DNA of 39,302 bases, from NCBI GenBank assembly GCA_022820945.1, contig JAJEEP010000024.1:1-39302 (forward strand), read 5' to 3'. The stretch comes from Alphaproteobacteria bacterium (GTDB taxonomy: Bacteria > Pseudomonadota > Alphaproteobacteria > UBA828). The notes beneath the pieces are model-generated. The model made no database searches and was not told the DNA's origin. It saw only the letters and a program-made list of their open reading frames with translations. Positions 6,749 through 15,151 of the stretch are shown here, piece after piece (positions within the stretch are counted from its first letter, which is position 1; every line of letters begins with the position of its first letter). The position numbers were made by a program, and so were the translations under genes.

Positions 6749-8827
6749 TTAGGTCGAGCGTTCGCGCAACGTCAGCACGGCGCCGAGTACGACGATGCCG
6801 AAGATGATGTCGCGCCAGGCGAAGTGCAGCTCCGAGCCGGAGACCAGCGTGCCCACCGCCGTCAGCAGCAGCGCGCCGCCGAAAATGCCGAGATAGTGCC
6901 CGCGTCCGCCGATGGCGAGCGTGCCTCCCACCAGCACCACGGCAATCGCCGGCAGCAGGAAGCGCTGGCCCATGTTGAGGAAGGAGACGGTGGAGAAGCC
7001 GGTCATCAGCACGCCGGCGAGCGCCGAGCAGAAGCCGCTCAGCATGTAGACGCCGAGCGTGGTCCAGTCGACCCGCACGCCGGAGAGCCGCGCCACCCGC
7101 GCGCTGTTGCCGACCGCGAAGATGCGCCGGCCGAAGGTCGTGCGGTGCAGCACGACGTAAGCCGCACCGGCGAAGACGATGAGGAACCAGGCGGCGGGCG
7201 CGAGCCCCGCGAGCCGTTCGGTGAAGAACCAGACCAGCGCCGGCGGTGAGCGCCCGGTCGGGATGCCGCCGGTGAAGATCAGACCGGCGCCCTGCATGAT
7301 GCCGTTGGTGGCGAGCGTGACGACGATGGCGGGCATGCCGAACAGCACCACGCCGATACCGTTGAAGAGCCCGACGCCGACGCCGATGGCCAGCACCATC
7401 GGCACCGCCCAGTAGGCCGGCCCGTCCATCCCGTTGCAGACCGCAGCCAGCACGACGCCGGTAAACGCGAGCGTGTGCGGCACCGAGAGATCGAGCCCGC
7501 CGGTGAGCACGACGGCGCCCTGACCGAGACCGAGCACGGCGAGGAAGAGCCCGAGCGTCAGCAGCGAGTTGAGGTAGTGAACGCTCACGCTCTCGCCGCC
7601 GATCACCGCGACCACGAGGATGTAGACCACGACCAGGAGCGTCCACGCCGGCACCATCAGGCGCAGCACGTCCCAGTTCTTGGTGGTCCATTGCCAGAGC
7701 TGCGGACCCTTGAGCTCGTCGCTCGCGCGCGGGGTCCAGCTCGAAGCCAGCCGGCCGGTATTGGCCCGCACACCGCCGTGGAAGGAGGGCAGGCTGCGGT
7801 GCCTGAGCCCCGATAGCTTGAGGCCGGTCACCCGCCAGTACTCGGCGAGCGAGGAGTCGCGCCCGATGGAAGCGCCGATCACCGCCAGGAGCAGAATCAC
7901 CGCCTCGGTGATCGGCATGACGTGGGTCGACCAATTGAGCACGATCAACACGTTCGAGATCAGCATCAGCGTGAATGCCGCGAACACCGTGCCGAGGCAG
8001 CCGCCCTCGCCACCGCCGATGCGGGTGCCGCCCAGGATCGTCGCGGCGAAGATGAGCAGCAGCATGCCGCTGCCCACCAGCGGGTCGCCGGAGCTGGTCT
8101 GGGCGCTGAGGAAGACGCCGCCCGCGCCGTAGAAGGTTCCGGCCAGCGTGTAGCCGAGGAACTTCGTCCGGGCGACGTTGATGCCGTTGGCGAAGGCGGC
8201 GTCCTCGTTGCTTCCCACCGCATAGAGCGCAGTGCCGAAGCGCGAGCGCTTGATGAGCGCCCAGAGACCCAGCGCCAGCAGGATGACCAGAAGCGCGGCG
8301 GGGAAGCCGTCCGGGATCAGGTCGCCGGTGAAGAACATCGAGAGGCCGTAGGGGATGTAGCCGCCCGGGTCCGGCATCAGCAGCAGGTTGAGGCCGAGGA
8401 TGATGAACATCACCGCCAGCGTCACCACCACCGGCTGCAGCCGCATGTAGGCGATGAAGAAGCCGTTGATGGCGCCGACCGACGCCCCGATGCCGAGGCC
8501 GGCGAAGCACATCAGCACCTGGCTCCAGAGAGAGTCCGTGGTGTGCAGCGCCATGATCACGTTGACCAGCGAGAGCACGGCGCCGCAGGAGAGGTCGAAC
8601 CCGCCGATCAGGAACACCACCGTCTGGCCCATGGCGGCGAAGGCCAATGGCCCGGTGTTGGACGAGAGGAAGTTGATCTCGAAGTAGCTGATGGGGCCGG
8701 GCGAGATCACGTCCAGGCAGACGAAGATGCCGATGAAGGCCGTGACCGCCACCAGCAGGCGCCGGTTGCGCGAGAGGCCCTGCTGCCACGAGAGCCGCGG
8801 CAGGCGCGAGAGCGGAACGTCGCTCAC
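6749..8827 (-). CDS. Fused double permease of sugar-type ABC importer (RbsC-like x2)
   Basis: A 692-residue membrane protein containing two complete BPD_transp_2 (RbsC/XylH-type) permease domains in one chain, about residues 20-325 and 400-690, joined by a polar linker of some 75 residues. Each half shows the family motif (VFLIGGFDLSCGAVLS and VVLTGGLDLSVPHTLA) and the late GSN/GNS-ARxxGI/V pattern. RbsC proteins are normally about 320-350 residues and work as a homo- or heterodimer, so this is a natural fusion of the two translocation subunits. Start GTG at 8827; GTGA overlaps the stop of the ATPase gene, implying translational coupling. Substrate not deducible; the family imports pentoses, autoinducer-2, purine nucleosides and related compounds. 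Confidence 0.92.
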   Translation of the reverse strand: MSDVPLSRLPRLSWQQGLSRNRRLLVAVTAFIGIFVCLDVISPGPISYFEINFLSSNTGPLAFAAMGQTVVFLIGGFDLSCGAVLSLVNVIMALHTTDSLWSQVLMCFAGLGIGASVGAINGFFIAYMRLQPVVVTLAVMFIILGLNLLLMPDPGGYIPYGLSMFFTGDLIPDGFPAALLVILLALGLWALIKRSRFGTALYAVGSNEDAAFANGINVARTKFLGYTLAGTFYGAGGVFLSAQTSSGDPLVGSGMLLLIFAATILGGTRIGGGEGGCLGTVFAAFTLMLISNVLIVLNWSTHVMPITEAVILLLAVIGASIGRDSSLAEYWRVTGLKLSGLRHRSLPSFHGGVRANTGRLASSWTPRASDELKGPQLWQWTTKNWDVLRLMVPAWTLLVVVYILVVAVIGGESVSVHYLNSLLTLGLFLAVLGLGQGAVVLTGGLDLSVPHTLAFTGVVLAAVCNGMDGPAYWAVPMVLAIGVGVGLFNGIGVVLFGMPAIVVTLATNGIMQGAGLIFTGGIPTGRSPPALVWFFTERLAGLAPAAWFLIVFAGAAYVVLHRTTFGRRIFAVGNSARVARLSGVRVDWTTLGVYMLSGFCSALAGVLMTGFSTVSFLNMGQRFLLPAIAVVLVGGTLAIGGRGHYLGIFGGALLLTAVGTLVSGSELHFAWRDIIFGIVVLGAVLTLRERST

Positions 8828-10398
8828 GGGGCCGCTCCCGCCTCTGCGGCCGGCTGCGCCCCTTGCGCGGTTTCGGCACCCTCCTCCGGGCCCTCGGCGC
8901 CGAGCGCGTAGCCCATGATGGCCTGCTCGGTGATGTCCTCGCCGATCAGCTCCTTGACCATGCGCCCGCGGTACATGACCAGCACCCGGTCACAGATGTT
9001 AACGAGTTCCGGGATCTCGGTCGTGTAGTAGAGGATGGCGGCGCCGGCCTTGGCGAGTGCGCGGATCAGCACGTAGATCTCGTGCTTGGTGCCGATATCG
9101 ACGCCCCGCGTCGGGTCGAAGGTGAGCAGCACCTGGCTCCGCGCCAGCAGCCACTTGGCGATGGCGATCTTCTGCTGATTGCCGCCGGAGAACGAGGAGG
9201 CGGTCTTGTAGAGCGCGCGAGGGTGCACCTGCAGGTCGTTCAGCACCTCGTCCACGGCGGCGGCCTCGGCCTTGCGGTCGATCCAGCCGGCCGACGCGAA
9301 GCGGTCGATGATCGGAATCGAGGCGTTGGCACTGCCGGTGAGCCTGAGGAAGAGCGCCTCGGTCTTGCGGTCCTCCGGCACCATGCTGATGCCGGCGCGC
9401 ACCGCATCGGCCGGCGAGGCGAGCGTGAGCCCCCGGCCGCCGAGCGCGATGGTGCCGCTGTCCACGCCGCGCTCGCCGAAGAGCGCCTCGAACAGCTCGC
9501 GCTGGCCCATGCCCTGGAGCGCGCCGATGCCGAGCACCTCGCCGGGCCAGAGTTCGAAGGAGAAGTCGTCCAGCGTGCCGCCGATGGTAAGCCCGTCGCC
9601 GGCGAAGGCCGGTGTTGCAGCGTCGGCCTGGCGGTAGTTCTCGCGCTCCGGATAGATCGCGCCGAGGGAGCGGCCGATGACGAGGCGGACCACCTCGTCG
9701 TCCGTGACATCGTCGATCCCGTAGGAGCCCACGTGCCTGCCGTTGCGGAGCACGGTGAGGCTCTGGCAGAAGCGGCGCACCTCGGCCATGCGGTGCGAGA
9801 TGAAGACGATGGTCACGCCTTCCGCATGGAGCGTGTCGATCAGGTCGCCGAGCCAGTCCACGTCGGCGGCAGAGAGCGTCGATGTCGGCTCGTCCAGCAG
9901 CAGTACCCGGGGCTCCCGCGCGACCGCCTTGGCGATCTCGATTTTCTGGCGTGTCGACAGCGCGAGGTCCCCCACCAGCGCGTTGGGGTCCACGTCGTCG
10001 AGGCCGAGGCGGGCGAAGTGCCGCACCACGGCGCGCTTGCTGCCGCGCCGGTCGATCTGACCCGCGATCAGGGGTTCGTAGGGCAGCAGCATGTTCTGGA
10101 TCACGGTCAGATCGTCGATCAGGGTCATTTCCTGAAACGCCGTCTGAATGCCGAGCCGGTGCGCGCGGGAAGGCCGCCCGATAGTCACATCGTCGCCGAA
10201 GACGTGGATGTCGCCGGTATCCTCGCGGACTAGCCCGGCCAGAATCTTGACGAGGGTGGACTTGCCGGCGCCGTTCTCGCCGATCAGCGCGCGGATCTCG
10301 CCCTGCGGAATGGAGAAGCTGACGTCGTCGAGGGCGACGGTCGCGTCAAACCGCTTGGAGAGGCCCTCCACCGCGATGGCGGGCGTCGCATCGTTCAT
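8824..10398 (-). CDS. Sugar-type ABC importer ATPase, two ABC domains (RbsA/MglA-like)
   Basis: A 524-residue cytoplasmic ATPase with two ABC domains, powering the neighbouring double permease. First domain: Walker A GENGAGKST near residue 40, a degenerate signature (LSTRQKIEIAKAVA) and LLLDEPTSTLS Walker B. Second domain: a degenerate Walker A region (GIGALQGMGQREL), as usual in this family, but a good signature SGGNQQKIAIAKWL. The C-terminal 25 residues are an Ala/Glu-rich tail. The stop codon overlaps the permease start by 4 bp. ATG at 10398 has no obvious Shine-Dalgarno sequence, and a terminator-like hairpin precedes it, so expression may be lower than that of the binding protein. Confidence 0.93.
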   Translation of the reverse strand: MNDATPAIAVEGLSKRFDATVALDDVSFSIPQGEIRALIGENGAGKSTLVKILAGLVREDTGDIHVFGDDVTIGRPSRAHRLGIQTAFQEMTLIDDLTVIQNMLLPYEPLIAGQIDRRGSKRAVVRHFARLGLDDVDPNALVGDLALSTRQKIEIAKAVAREPRVLLLDEPTSTLSAADVDWLGDLIDTLHAEGVTIVFISHRMAEVRRFCQSLTVLRNGRHVGSYGIDDVTDDEVVRLVIGRSLGAIYPERENYRQADAATPAFAGDGLTIGGTLDDFSFELWPGEVLGIGALQGMGQRELFEALFGERGVDSGTIALGGRGLTLASPADAVRAGISMVPEDRKTEALFLRLTGSANASIPIIDRFASAGWIDRKAEAAAVDEVLNDLQVHPRALYKTASSFSGGNQQKIAIAKWLLARSQVLLTFDPTRGVDIGTKHEIYVLIRALAKAGAAILYYTTEIPELVNICDRVLVMYRGRMVKELIGEDITEQAIMGYALGAEGPEEGAETAQGAQPAAEAGAAP

Positions 10399-10410
10399 GC
10401 GTGCCCGCGG

Positions 10411-10460
10411 AGAAAAATGTGCGCCGGGGCTCTGCCAAGCTCGCAGCCGGCCCCGGCGCA
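10411..10460 (-). terminator. Intra-operon terminator/attenuator after binding-protein gene
   Basis: On the minus strand an 11-bp perfect stem (TGCGCCGGGGC at 10450-10460 paired with 10420-10430) with a 19-base loop is followed two bases later by five T residues (plus-strand A 10413-10417). It lies between the binding-protein stop and the ATPase start, 12 bases before the latter. This is a classic Rho-independent form and should reduce read-through into the ATPase and permease genes. Confidence 0.75.
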
Positions 10461-10499
10461 GCAGTCGTCATGGATCATGGCGGACGAGCCGCCGATCCC

Positions 10500-11639
10500 T
10501 CAGGTTTCGTCGTCCAGCATCCCTTCGGTGGCCGCGCGGAAGCCGAGCTCGGGCACCTGGGGCGACCAGAAGTCGATGGCATAGTCGGGCGGCACGATGC
10601 CGGGCTTGATGGTGTTGCAGCCCGCCGCGAACTCTTCCGCCGTGCCGTTCTCGCAGAGCTTCACGTTGTCCTGCGTGACCTCGACTCCGGTGTACCACCT
10701 GAGGTGCGGCACGTCCTCGTTGCCGTCGAGCACCTCCATGGCTGTCTTGAAGGTGTAGGACACCGCCCAGAGGCCGGAGCCGATCGACTGGCCCTTCTTG
10801 CCCAGCGCGCCTTCGATCCCGGAATCGACCGGCAGCATCTGCAGCCGGTTGCCGTTGGCGGACTCGCCTGCGCACGGGATGATCGGGTTGTCCGGCCACC
10901 AGCCGTCCTCCACCTGCATCTGCGAGACCGTGTAGCAGCCGGTCTGCGCCACGATGCCGTCGATGTCGGCCCAGCTCTTGGTGGCCAGCAGCTCGCGCAT
11001 CTTGAGGCGGGCTTCGGAGTGGCTCCACATGCCCACGAGCTCGGCCAGCACGTTGACCTCGGGGTGCCGTTCCACGGCCTGCTTGAAGCCCTTGTGGTGA
11101 TCCTCGCCGTAGGAGACGCCGGGCACGCCGGTGATCGCGACGATGTTGCCCTTGCCGCCCATCTGGTCGATCACGTACTGGGTGCGGTAGTCGCCGAGTG
11201 CCACGCCGTCGATCTTCACGACATAGGCGCAGGGCTCGGTCACGCCGTTGATCACGGCCACGACCACGCCCTTATTGCACGCGTTCCTGATAACTTTGTT
11301 GAGCGCTGTCGGCGAGATCGGGAAGGCCACGATGGCATCCGCACCGGCCGCGATCATCGCGTTCATCTGCTGGATCTGCTTTTGTGCGTCGGGGCCCGAG
11401 GCCTGGACCCTGAGCTCGACACGGTCCCGATACTGCGGTGCCTTGGCCATGGCGATGACGGTGTTCTTGGCCTCCGTCTGCCAGGCGTTGCCGACATAGC
11501 TCATGCTGTAATAGACGAGGAACTTGCCGTCCTCGGTCTTGGCCTCGGCCTTGTCGGCCGTCATGCCGGCGGCGAGCGCTATGCCCACGCCGACGGCCAT
11601 CGCCCAGCGGGCGAGGCGATTCGTTGCCCTGATCCTCAC
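10500..11639 (-). CDS. Periplasmic sugar-type solute-binding protein
   Basis: A 379-residue substrate-binding protein of the ribose/galactose (Peripla_BP_4-type) fold for the ABC importer encoded downstream. The signal peptide covers about residues 1-33 (hydrophobic AMAVGVGIALAAGM, cleavage after KAEA). Family features: MSYVGNAWQTEAKN near the start, IQQMNAMIAAGADAIVAFPIS, then GKGNIVAITGVPG. Several cysteines (in NACNKG, EPCAYV, IPCAGE, KLCENG, AAGCN) suggest disulfides in the periplasm. GTG at 11639 with GAGGAGGGA a few bases upstream decides the start. It is first in its operon and divergent from the CocE gene; the 148-base gap between them probably holds both promoters. Confidence 0.9.
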   Translation of the reverse strand: MRIRATNRLARWAMAVGVGIALAAGMTADKAEAKTEDGKFLVYYSMSYVGNAWQTEAKNTVIAMAKAPQYRDRVELRVQASGPDAQKQIQQMNAMIAAGADAIVAFPISPTALNKVIRNACNKGVVVAVINGVTEPCAYVVKIDGVALGDYRTQYVIDQMGGKGNIVAITGVPGVSYGEDHHKGFKQAVERHPEVNVLAELVGMWSHSEARLKMRELLATKSWADIDGIVAQTGCYTVSQMQVEDGWWPDNPIIPCAGESANGNRLQMLPVDSGIEGALGKKGQSIGSGLWAVSYTFKTAMEVLDGNEDVPHLRWYTGVEVTQDNVKLCENGTAEEFAAGCNTIKPGIVPPDYAIDFWSPQVPELGFRAATEGMLDDET

Positions 11640-11787
11640 CTGTCTCCCTCCTCTTATGCTTCGAATTTGACCGAATGATCCTCGTCTTCGAAGTGTGCCG
11701 CCCGCGGCCGGGACGAGTCAATTGCGCCCCGTTTCGACCGGCAGTCCAAGATGAGCTAGGCTCCCGCGCCAGCAGGGAGGCGCGAAA

Positions 11788-13509
11788 ATGACGGACGCGC
11801 GTGACGCCGCCGGGATCGCGGTTGAGACCGACGTCATGGTGAGGATGCGGGACGGCGTGCACCTCGCCTGCGACATCTACCGCCCGGCCTCGGGCGGTCC
11901 GGTCCCGGCGCTGGTTCAGCGCCAGCCCTACGACAAGCGCGTCGCTCAGACCTACGTCTACGACCACCCGGCGGTCTATGCGCGCCACGGCTATGCCGTG
12001 GTGATCGAGGACACCCGCGGGCGCTACGCCTCGGAGGGCGAATTCTACCCGCTCCGTCTCGATGCCGAGGACGGCTACGACACCATCGAGTGGTGCGCGG
12101 CCCAGCCCTGGTGCAACGGCCGGGTGGGGAGCTTCGGCTTCTCGATCCCCGGCGTGAACCAGCTGCTCACCGCCGCGCTCAAGCCGCCGCATCTCGCCGC
12201 CGCCGTGCCGGGCTTCTATCCGGGCGGCATGTACGAGGGCTTCACCCATGTGGGCGGCACCTTCGGGCTCGCGGCGGTGATGGACTGGGCGCTCATCCTC
12301 GCGGGCGATGCGGCGCGGCGGCGGAACGACAGGGAGGTGCTCGGCACCCTCGGCGCGGCGCAGGCGGCCTGTGGCCGCTGGCCGGCGGCGCTCGGGCTCA
12401 GGGACATTCCCTTCCTCGAGACGCCGGACCTCATGCCCTTCCTCAAGGACTACGTGGACCATCCCGCCCACGATGCCTACTGGCAGGAATGGGAGCTCGC
12501 GCCCCGGCTCGGGCGGATCGACGTGCCCTGCCTCCACGTCAGCGGCTGGTACGACAGCTTCATCCCGCAGACTATCGCGGCCTACGAGGCGCTGAGCGCC
12601 GCCGGCCGGGCGGAGCACCGGCTGATCGTCGGCCCCTGGTATCACATCCCGTGGACGCAACAGGTCGGCGCCATCGATTTCGGCGACGAGGCGAAGAACG
12701 CCGTCAGCGTCTACGAGCGGGCCTGGTTCGATGCCTGGCTGAAGGACGACCGCTCCGCGTTGGAGGCGCTGCCCAACGTGCGCCTTTTCGTCACCGGCGA
12801 GAACCGCTGGCTCGACGCCGACGCCTGGCCGCTCGCGGGCACCGGCTCCGAGCGCTGGTATCTCCACAGTGGCGGCCGCGCCAACTCGCTGAGCGGGGAT
12901 GGAACCCTTGACCGGGAGGCACCCGGCGACGAGGCGCCCGACTTCTTCATCTACAACCCGTTCGACCCGGTGCCGAGCATGGGCGGCCATTCCTGCTGCC
13001 TGCCGCAGACCGCACCCATGGGGCCCATGGACCAGCGCCCGGTCGAGTACCGGAACGACGTGCTCGTCTACACATCAGCGCCGCTGGAGGCGTCCTGCTT
13101 CGCCGCCGGCCCGGTGACGGCGCAACTCAGCGCCGCGACCAGCGCCGACGACACCGACTTCACGGTGAAGCTCTGCGACGTTGAGCCCGACGGGCGCTCG
13201 ATCAACCTGTTCGAGGGCGTGATCCGGGGCCGCTTTCGCGAGAGCCGGGAGGCCGAGAAGCTGCTGGAGCCCCACAGGGTCTACGAATTCGCCGTCGATG
13301 TGGGCGTGATCTGCCACGTTTTCCGCGCCGGCCACCGTATCCGGGTCGAGGTGTCGAGCAGCAACTACCCGGCCTTCGACCGCAATCCCAATACGGGCGG
13401 GCCGATCGGCAGCGAGCACGCCTTCGACCTCCAGCCCGCACACCAGACCGTGTTCCATGACGGGGCCCGCCCATCATTCATCGACCTGCCGGTCATCCGG
13501 CAGACCTAA
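11788..13509 (+). CDS. CocE/NonD-family serine hydrolase (X-Pro peptidase S15 type)
   Basis: A 573-residue alpha/beta hydrolase of the cocaine esterase / X-prolyl dipeptidyl peptidase family, hydrolysing esters or amides. The catalytic triad is visible: Ser119 in GSFGFSIPG, Asp256 in SGWYDSF and His286 in VGPWYHIPW. These positions agree closely with those of Rhodococcus CocE (117, 259, 287). The C-terminal jelly-roll domain (about residues 330-570, with GHRIRVEVSSSNYPAFDRN) is also present, so the protein is complete. No signal peptide. GGGAGG lies eight bases before the ATG. It heads a plus-strand cluster with two RidA-type genes and is divergent from the binding-protein gene, suggesting that it processes the imported compound; the natural substrate is unknown. 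Confidence 0.92.
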   Translation: MTDARDAAGIAVETDVMVRMRDGVHLACDIYRPASGGPVPALVQRQPYDKRVAQTYVYDHPAVYARHGYAVVIEDTRGRYASEGEFYPLRLDAEDGYDTIEWCAAQPWCNGRVGSFGFSIPGVNQLLTAALKPPHLAAAVPGFYPGGMYEGFTHVGGTFGLAAVMDWALILAGDAARRRNDREVLGTLGAAQAACGRWPAALGLRDIPFLETPDLMPFLKDYVDHPAHDAYWQEWELAPRLGRIDVPCLHVSGWYDSFIPQTIAAYEALSAAGRAEHRLIVGPWYHIPWTQQVGAIDFGDEAKNAVSVYERAWFDAWLKDDRSALEALPNVRLFVTGENRWLDADAWPLAGTGSERWYLHSGGRANSLSGDGTLDREAPGDEAPDFFIYNPFDPVPSMGGHSCCLPQTAPMGPMDQRPVEYRNDVLVYTSAPLEASCFAAGPVTAQLSAATSADDTDFTVKLCDVEPDGRSINLFEGVIRGRFRESREAEKLLEPHRVYEFAVDVGVICHVFRAGHRIRVEVSSSNYPAFDRNPNTGGPIGSEHAFDLQPAHQTVFHDGARPSFIDLPVIRQT

Positions 13510-13531
13510 CCGCCGAAGGGAGAAGAACAGG

Positions 13532-14725
13532 ATGGCCGACGATCGCACCTACCTTACGCCCGCGAGCGAAGCCTGGATGAGCGGTCGGCCCGCCTCGGCG
13601 GCAGTCCGGGTCGGCGACCTCCTGTTTCTCTCGGGCCAGGGCAGTATGACCGACGACGGCAGGGTGGCTGACCCAGGCAACGTCCAGGCCCAGACCCGGA
13701 ATGCCTTCGCCAGGGTCGGTGCGGTGCTGGAGGCGGCAGGCGCCGGCATCGACGACGTGCTCGACGTGATGACCTTCCACAAGGACCCGCGCACCATGGA
13801 CGCCGTCTTCGCGGTCGGCCGCGAGGTGTTCTCCGAGCCGTTTCCGGCCTGGACCGCGCTCGGCATGGTGGGCGCGCACGATCCGGGCCTCGAAGTCGTC
13901 GTGCGGGTGGTCGCCCACGTGGGTGCCGGCGAGAAGCAGGGCGTGACCCCGGCGGGCTTCGGCTGGATGGCGGGCCTCCCCATTTCGGCCGCCTGCCGCA
14001 AGGGCGACTACATTTTTACCAGCGGTATTGTCGCCGCCGACGATGGCGGCGCGGTGGTGGCGCCCGCCAACCACATGGCGCAGGCGCGCTTCTGCTACGA
14101 CCGGCTCAAAGACGTGATACAGGCGGCGGGCGGCTCGCTCGACGATATCGTCGACATGATCTGCTTCAATCACGACGCCCGCGGTATGGACGCCGCCGTT
14201 GATACCTGGTGCAACGAGACCGTCGAGGGGCTGCCCATCGGCGAGGCCACCTCCTACACCGCGATCGGGATGACCGGCCTTCACCGCATGGGCCAGGTCG
14301 GCTGCTACCGGGCCATCGCAGACTTCAGCGCCGGCCCCCGGGTCGCGCACAACCTGCCGAGCATCCACTGGCACGATCAGCGCATCTCGGGCGCGAGCCG
14401 CAAGGCGCACGGGCGGCTCATCGGAATCTCCGGCCAAGTCGCTTCGGACGGGCAGCAGAACATCATCGCCCGCGGCGATGTCGCCTCCCAGGCGCACTAC
14501 TGCTTCGGTCAAATCCGGGGTGTACTGGAGAAGCATGGCGCGAGCCTCGACGACATCGTCGAGATCGTCTCCTTCCACAAGGATCCCAGAGCCTGGAAGA
14601 CCGTGATGGCGGTAGGCAGCGAGCTGTTCCAACCGGGCCGCGGCCCGGCCTGGACACCCATCGGCTGCACCGGCCTCTACCTCGAAGGCTACCTGCACGA
14701 GATCTACGCGATCGCCATGGTGTGA
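13532..14725 (+). CDS. Triple RidA-domain protein
   Basis: A 397-residue protein made of three consecutive RidA/YjgF/UK114 (chorismate-mutase-like) domains, about residues 10-135, 140-265 and 270-397. Each repeat has the family pattern of a LFLSGQ/IFTSGI/IGISGQ strand, a long helix with LDD-I/V, a strand with TFHKDP, FNHDAR or SFHKDP, and an end strand. RidA proteins trimerise and normally deaminate enamine/imine intermediates, so this chain could fold as an intramolecular trimer. The arginine needed for deamination in RidA is absent from every repeat: the equivalent sites read PAWTALG, TSYTAIG and PAWTPIG. The function is therefore likely different. ATG at 13532 (GGGAGAAG upstream) is chosen over upstream in-frame starts that lie inside the hydrolase gene. 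Confidence 0.88.
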   Translation: MADDRTYLTPASEAWMSGRPASAAVRVGDLLFLSGQGSMTDDGRVADPGNVQAQTRNAFARVGAVLEAAGAGIDDVLDVMTFHKDPRTMDAVFAVGREVFSEPFPAWTALGMVGAHDPGLEVVVRVVAHVGAGEKQGVTPAGFGWMAGLPISAACRKGDYIFTSGIVAADDGGAVVAPANHMAQARFCYDRLKDVIQAAGGSLDDIVDMICFNHDARGMDAAVDTWCNETVEGLPIGEATSYTAIGMTGLHRMGQVGCYRAIADFSAGPRVAHNLPSIHWHDQRISGASRKAHGRLIGISGQVASDGQQNIIARGDVASQAHYCFGQIRGVLEKHGASLDDIVEIVSFHKDPRAWKTVMAVGSELFQPGRGPAWTPIGCTGLYLEGYLHEIYAIAMV

Positions 14726-14750
14726 AGAGGGGCGACCCAAGGAGAAGCCA

Positions 14751-15140
14751 ATGATTGCGTTACACAATCCGGATACGGTCGTGGCGCCCGCGTCGTTCTA
14801 CAGCCAGGCGGCGGAGGTGGGGCCGGGCAAGCGCTGGCTCCATGTCTCGGGCCAGGTGGGCGCCGCGCCGGACGGCACTCTGGCCGACGATTTCGAGGCG
14901 CAGAGCGATCAGGTCTGGCGCAACATCGCGGCTCTGCTCGCCGCCGCCGACATGACCATGGCGAACCTGGTGATCGTGCGGGCGCTGCTGGTGGACCGTG
15001 CCCATCTCGGGGCCTACCGGGAGATCAGGGACCGTCACCTGCAAGGCCACCAGGCGGCCTCGACGCTATTGATCGTCGCCGGCCTCGCGGATGAGCGCTG
15101 GCTGATCGAGATCGAGGCGCTGGCCGCCGCCGAGGCCTGA
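14751..15140 (+). CDS. RidA-family protein (single domain)
   Basis: A 129-residue single RidA/YjgF domain of normal length: WLHVSGQVGAAPDGTL near residue 30, the helix VWRNIAALLAAADM, VIVRALLVDRAHLGAYREIRD, and the closing strand LIEIEALAA. The arginine of the canonical PAR(S/T) motif is replaced: the region reads HQAASTLLIV, so it belongs to the Rid groups without demonstrated imine deaminase activity. It follows the triple-RidA gene by 25 bases, with GGAGAAG before its ATG, and is presumably co-transcribed with it. It ends 11 bases from the stop of the convergent ATPase gene. Confidence 0.88.
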   Translation: MIALHNPDTVVAPASFYSQAAEVGPGKRWLHVSGQVGAAPDGTLADDFEAQSDQVWRNIAALLAAADMTMANLVIVRALLVDRAHLGAYREIRDRHLQGHQAASTLLIVAGLADERWLIEIEALAAAEA

Positions 15141-15151
15141 TCGGGGAGTGG

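Noticed and set aside
4821..6752. Long plus-strand open frame (643 codons) opposite the carboxyltransferase and biotin carboxylase genes
   Set aside because: It lies antisense to two clearly conserved proteins, has no family resemblance and is rich in Arg, Ala, Gly and Pro, as expected from the complement of GC-rich codons.
5274..8879. Continuous minus-strand open frame of about 1200 codons
   Set aside because: Only its last 453 codons are the biotin carboxylase; the rest is out of frame with the permease gene that overlaps it, so it is not a fusion protein.
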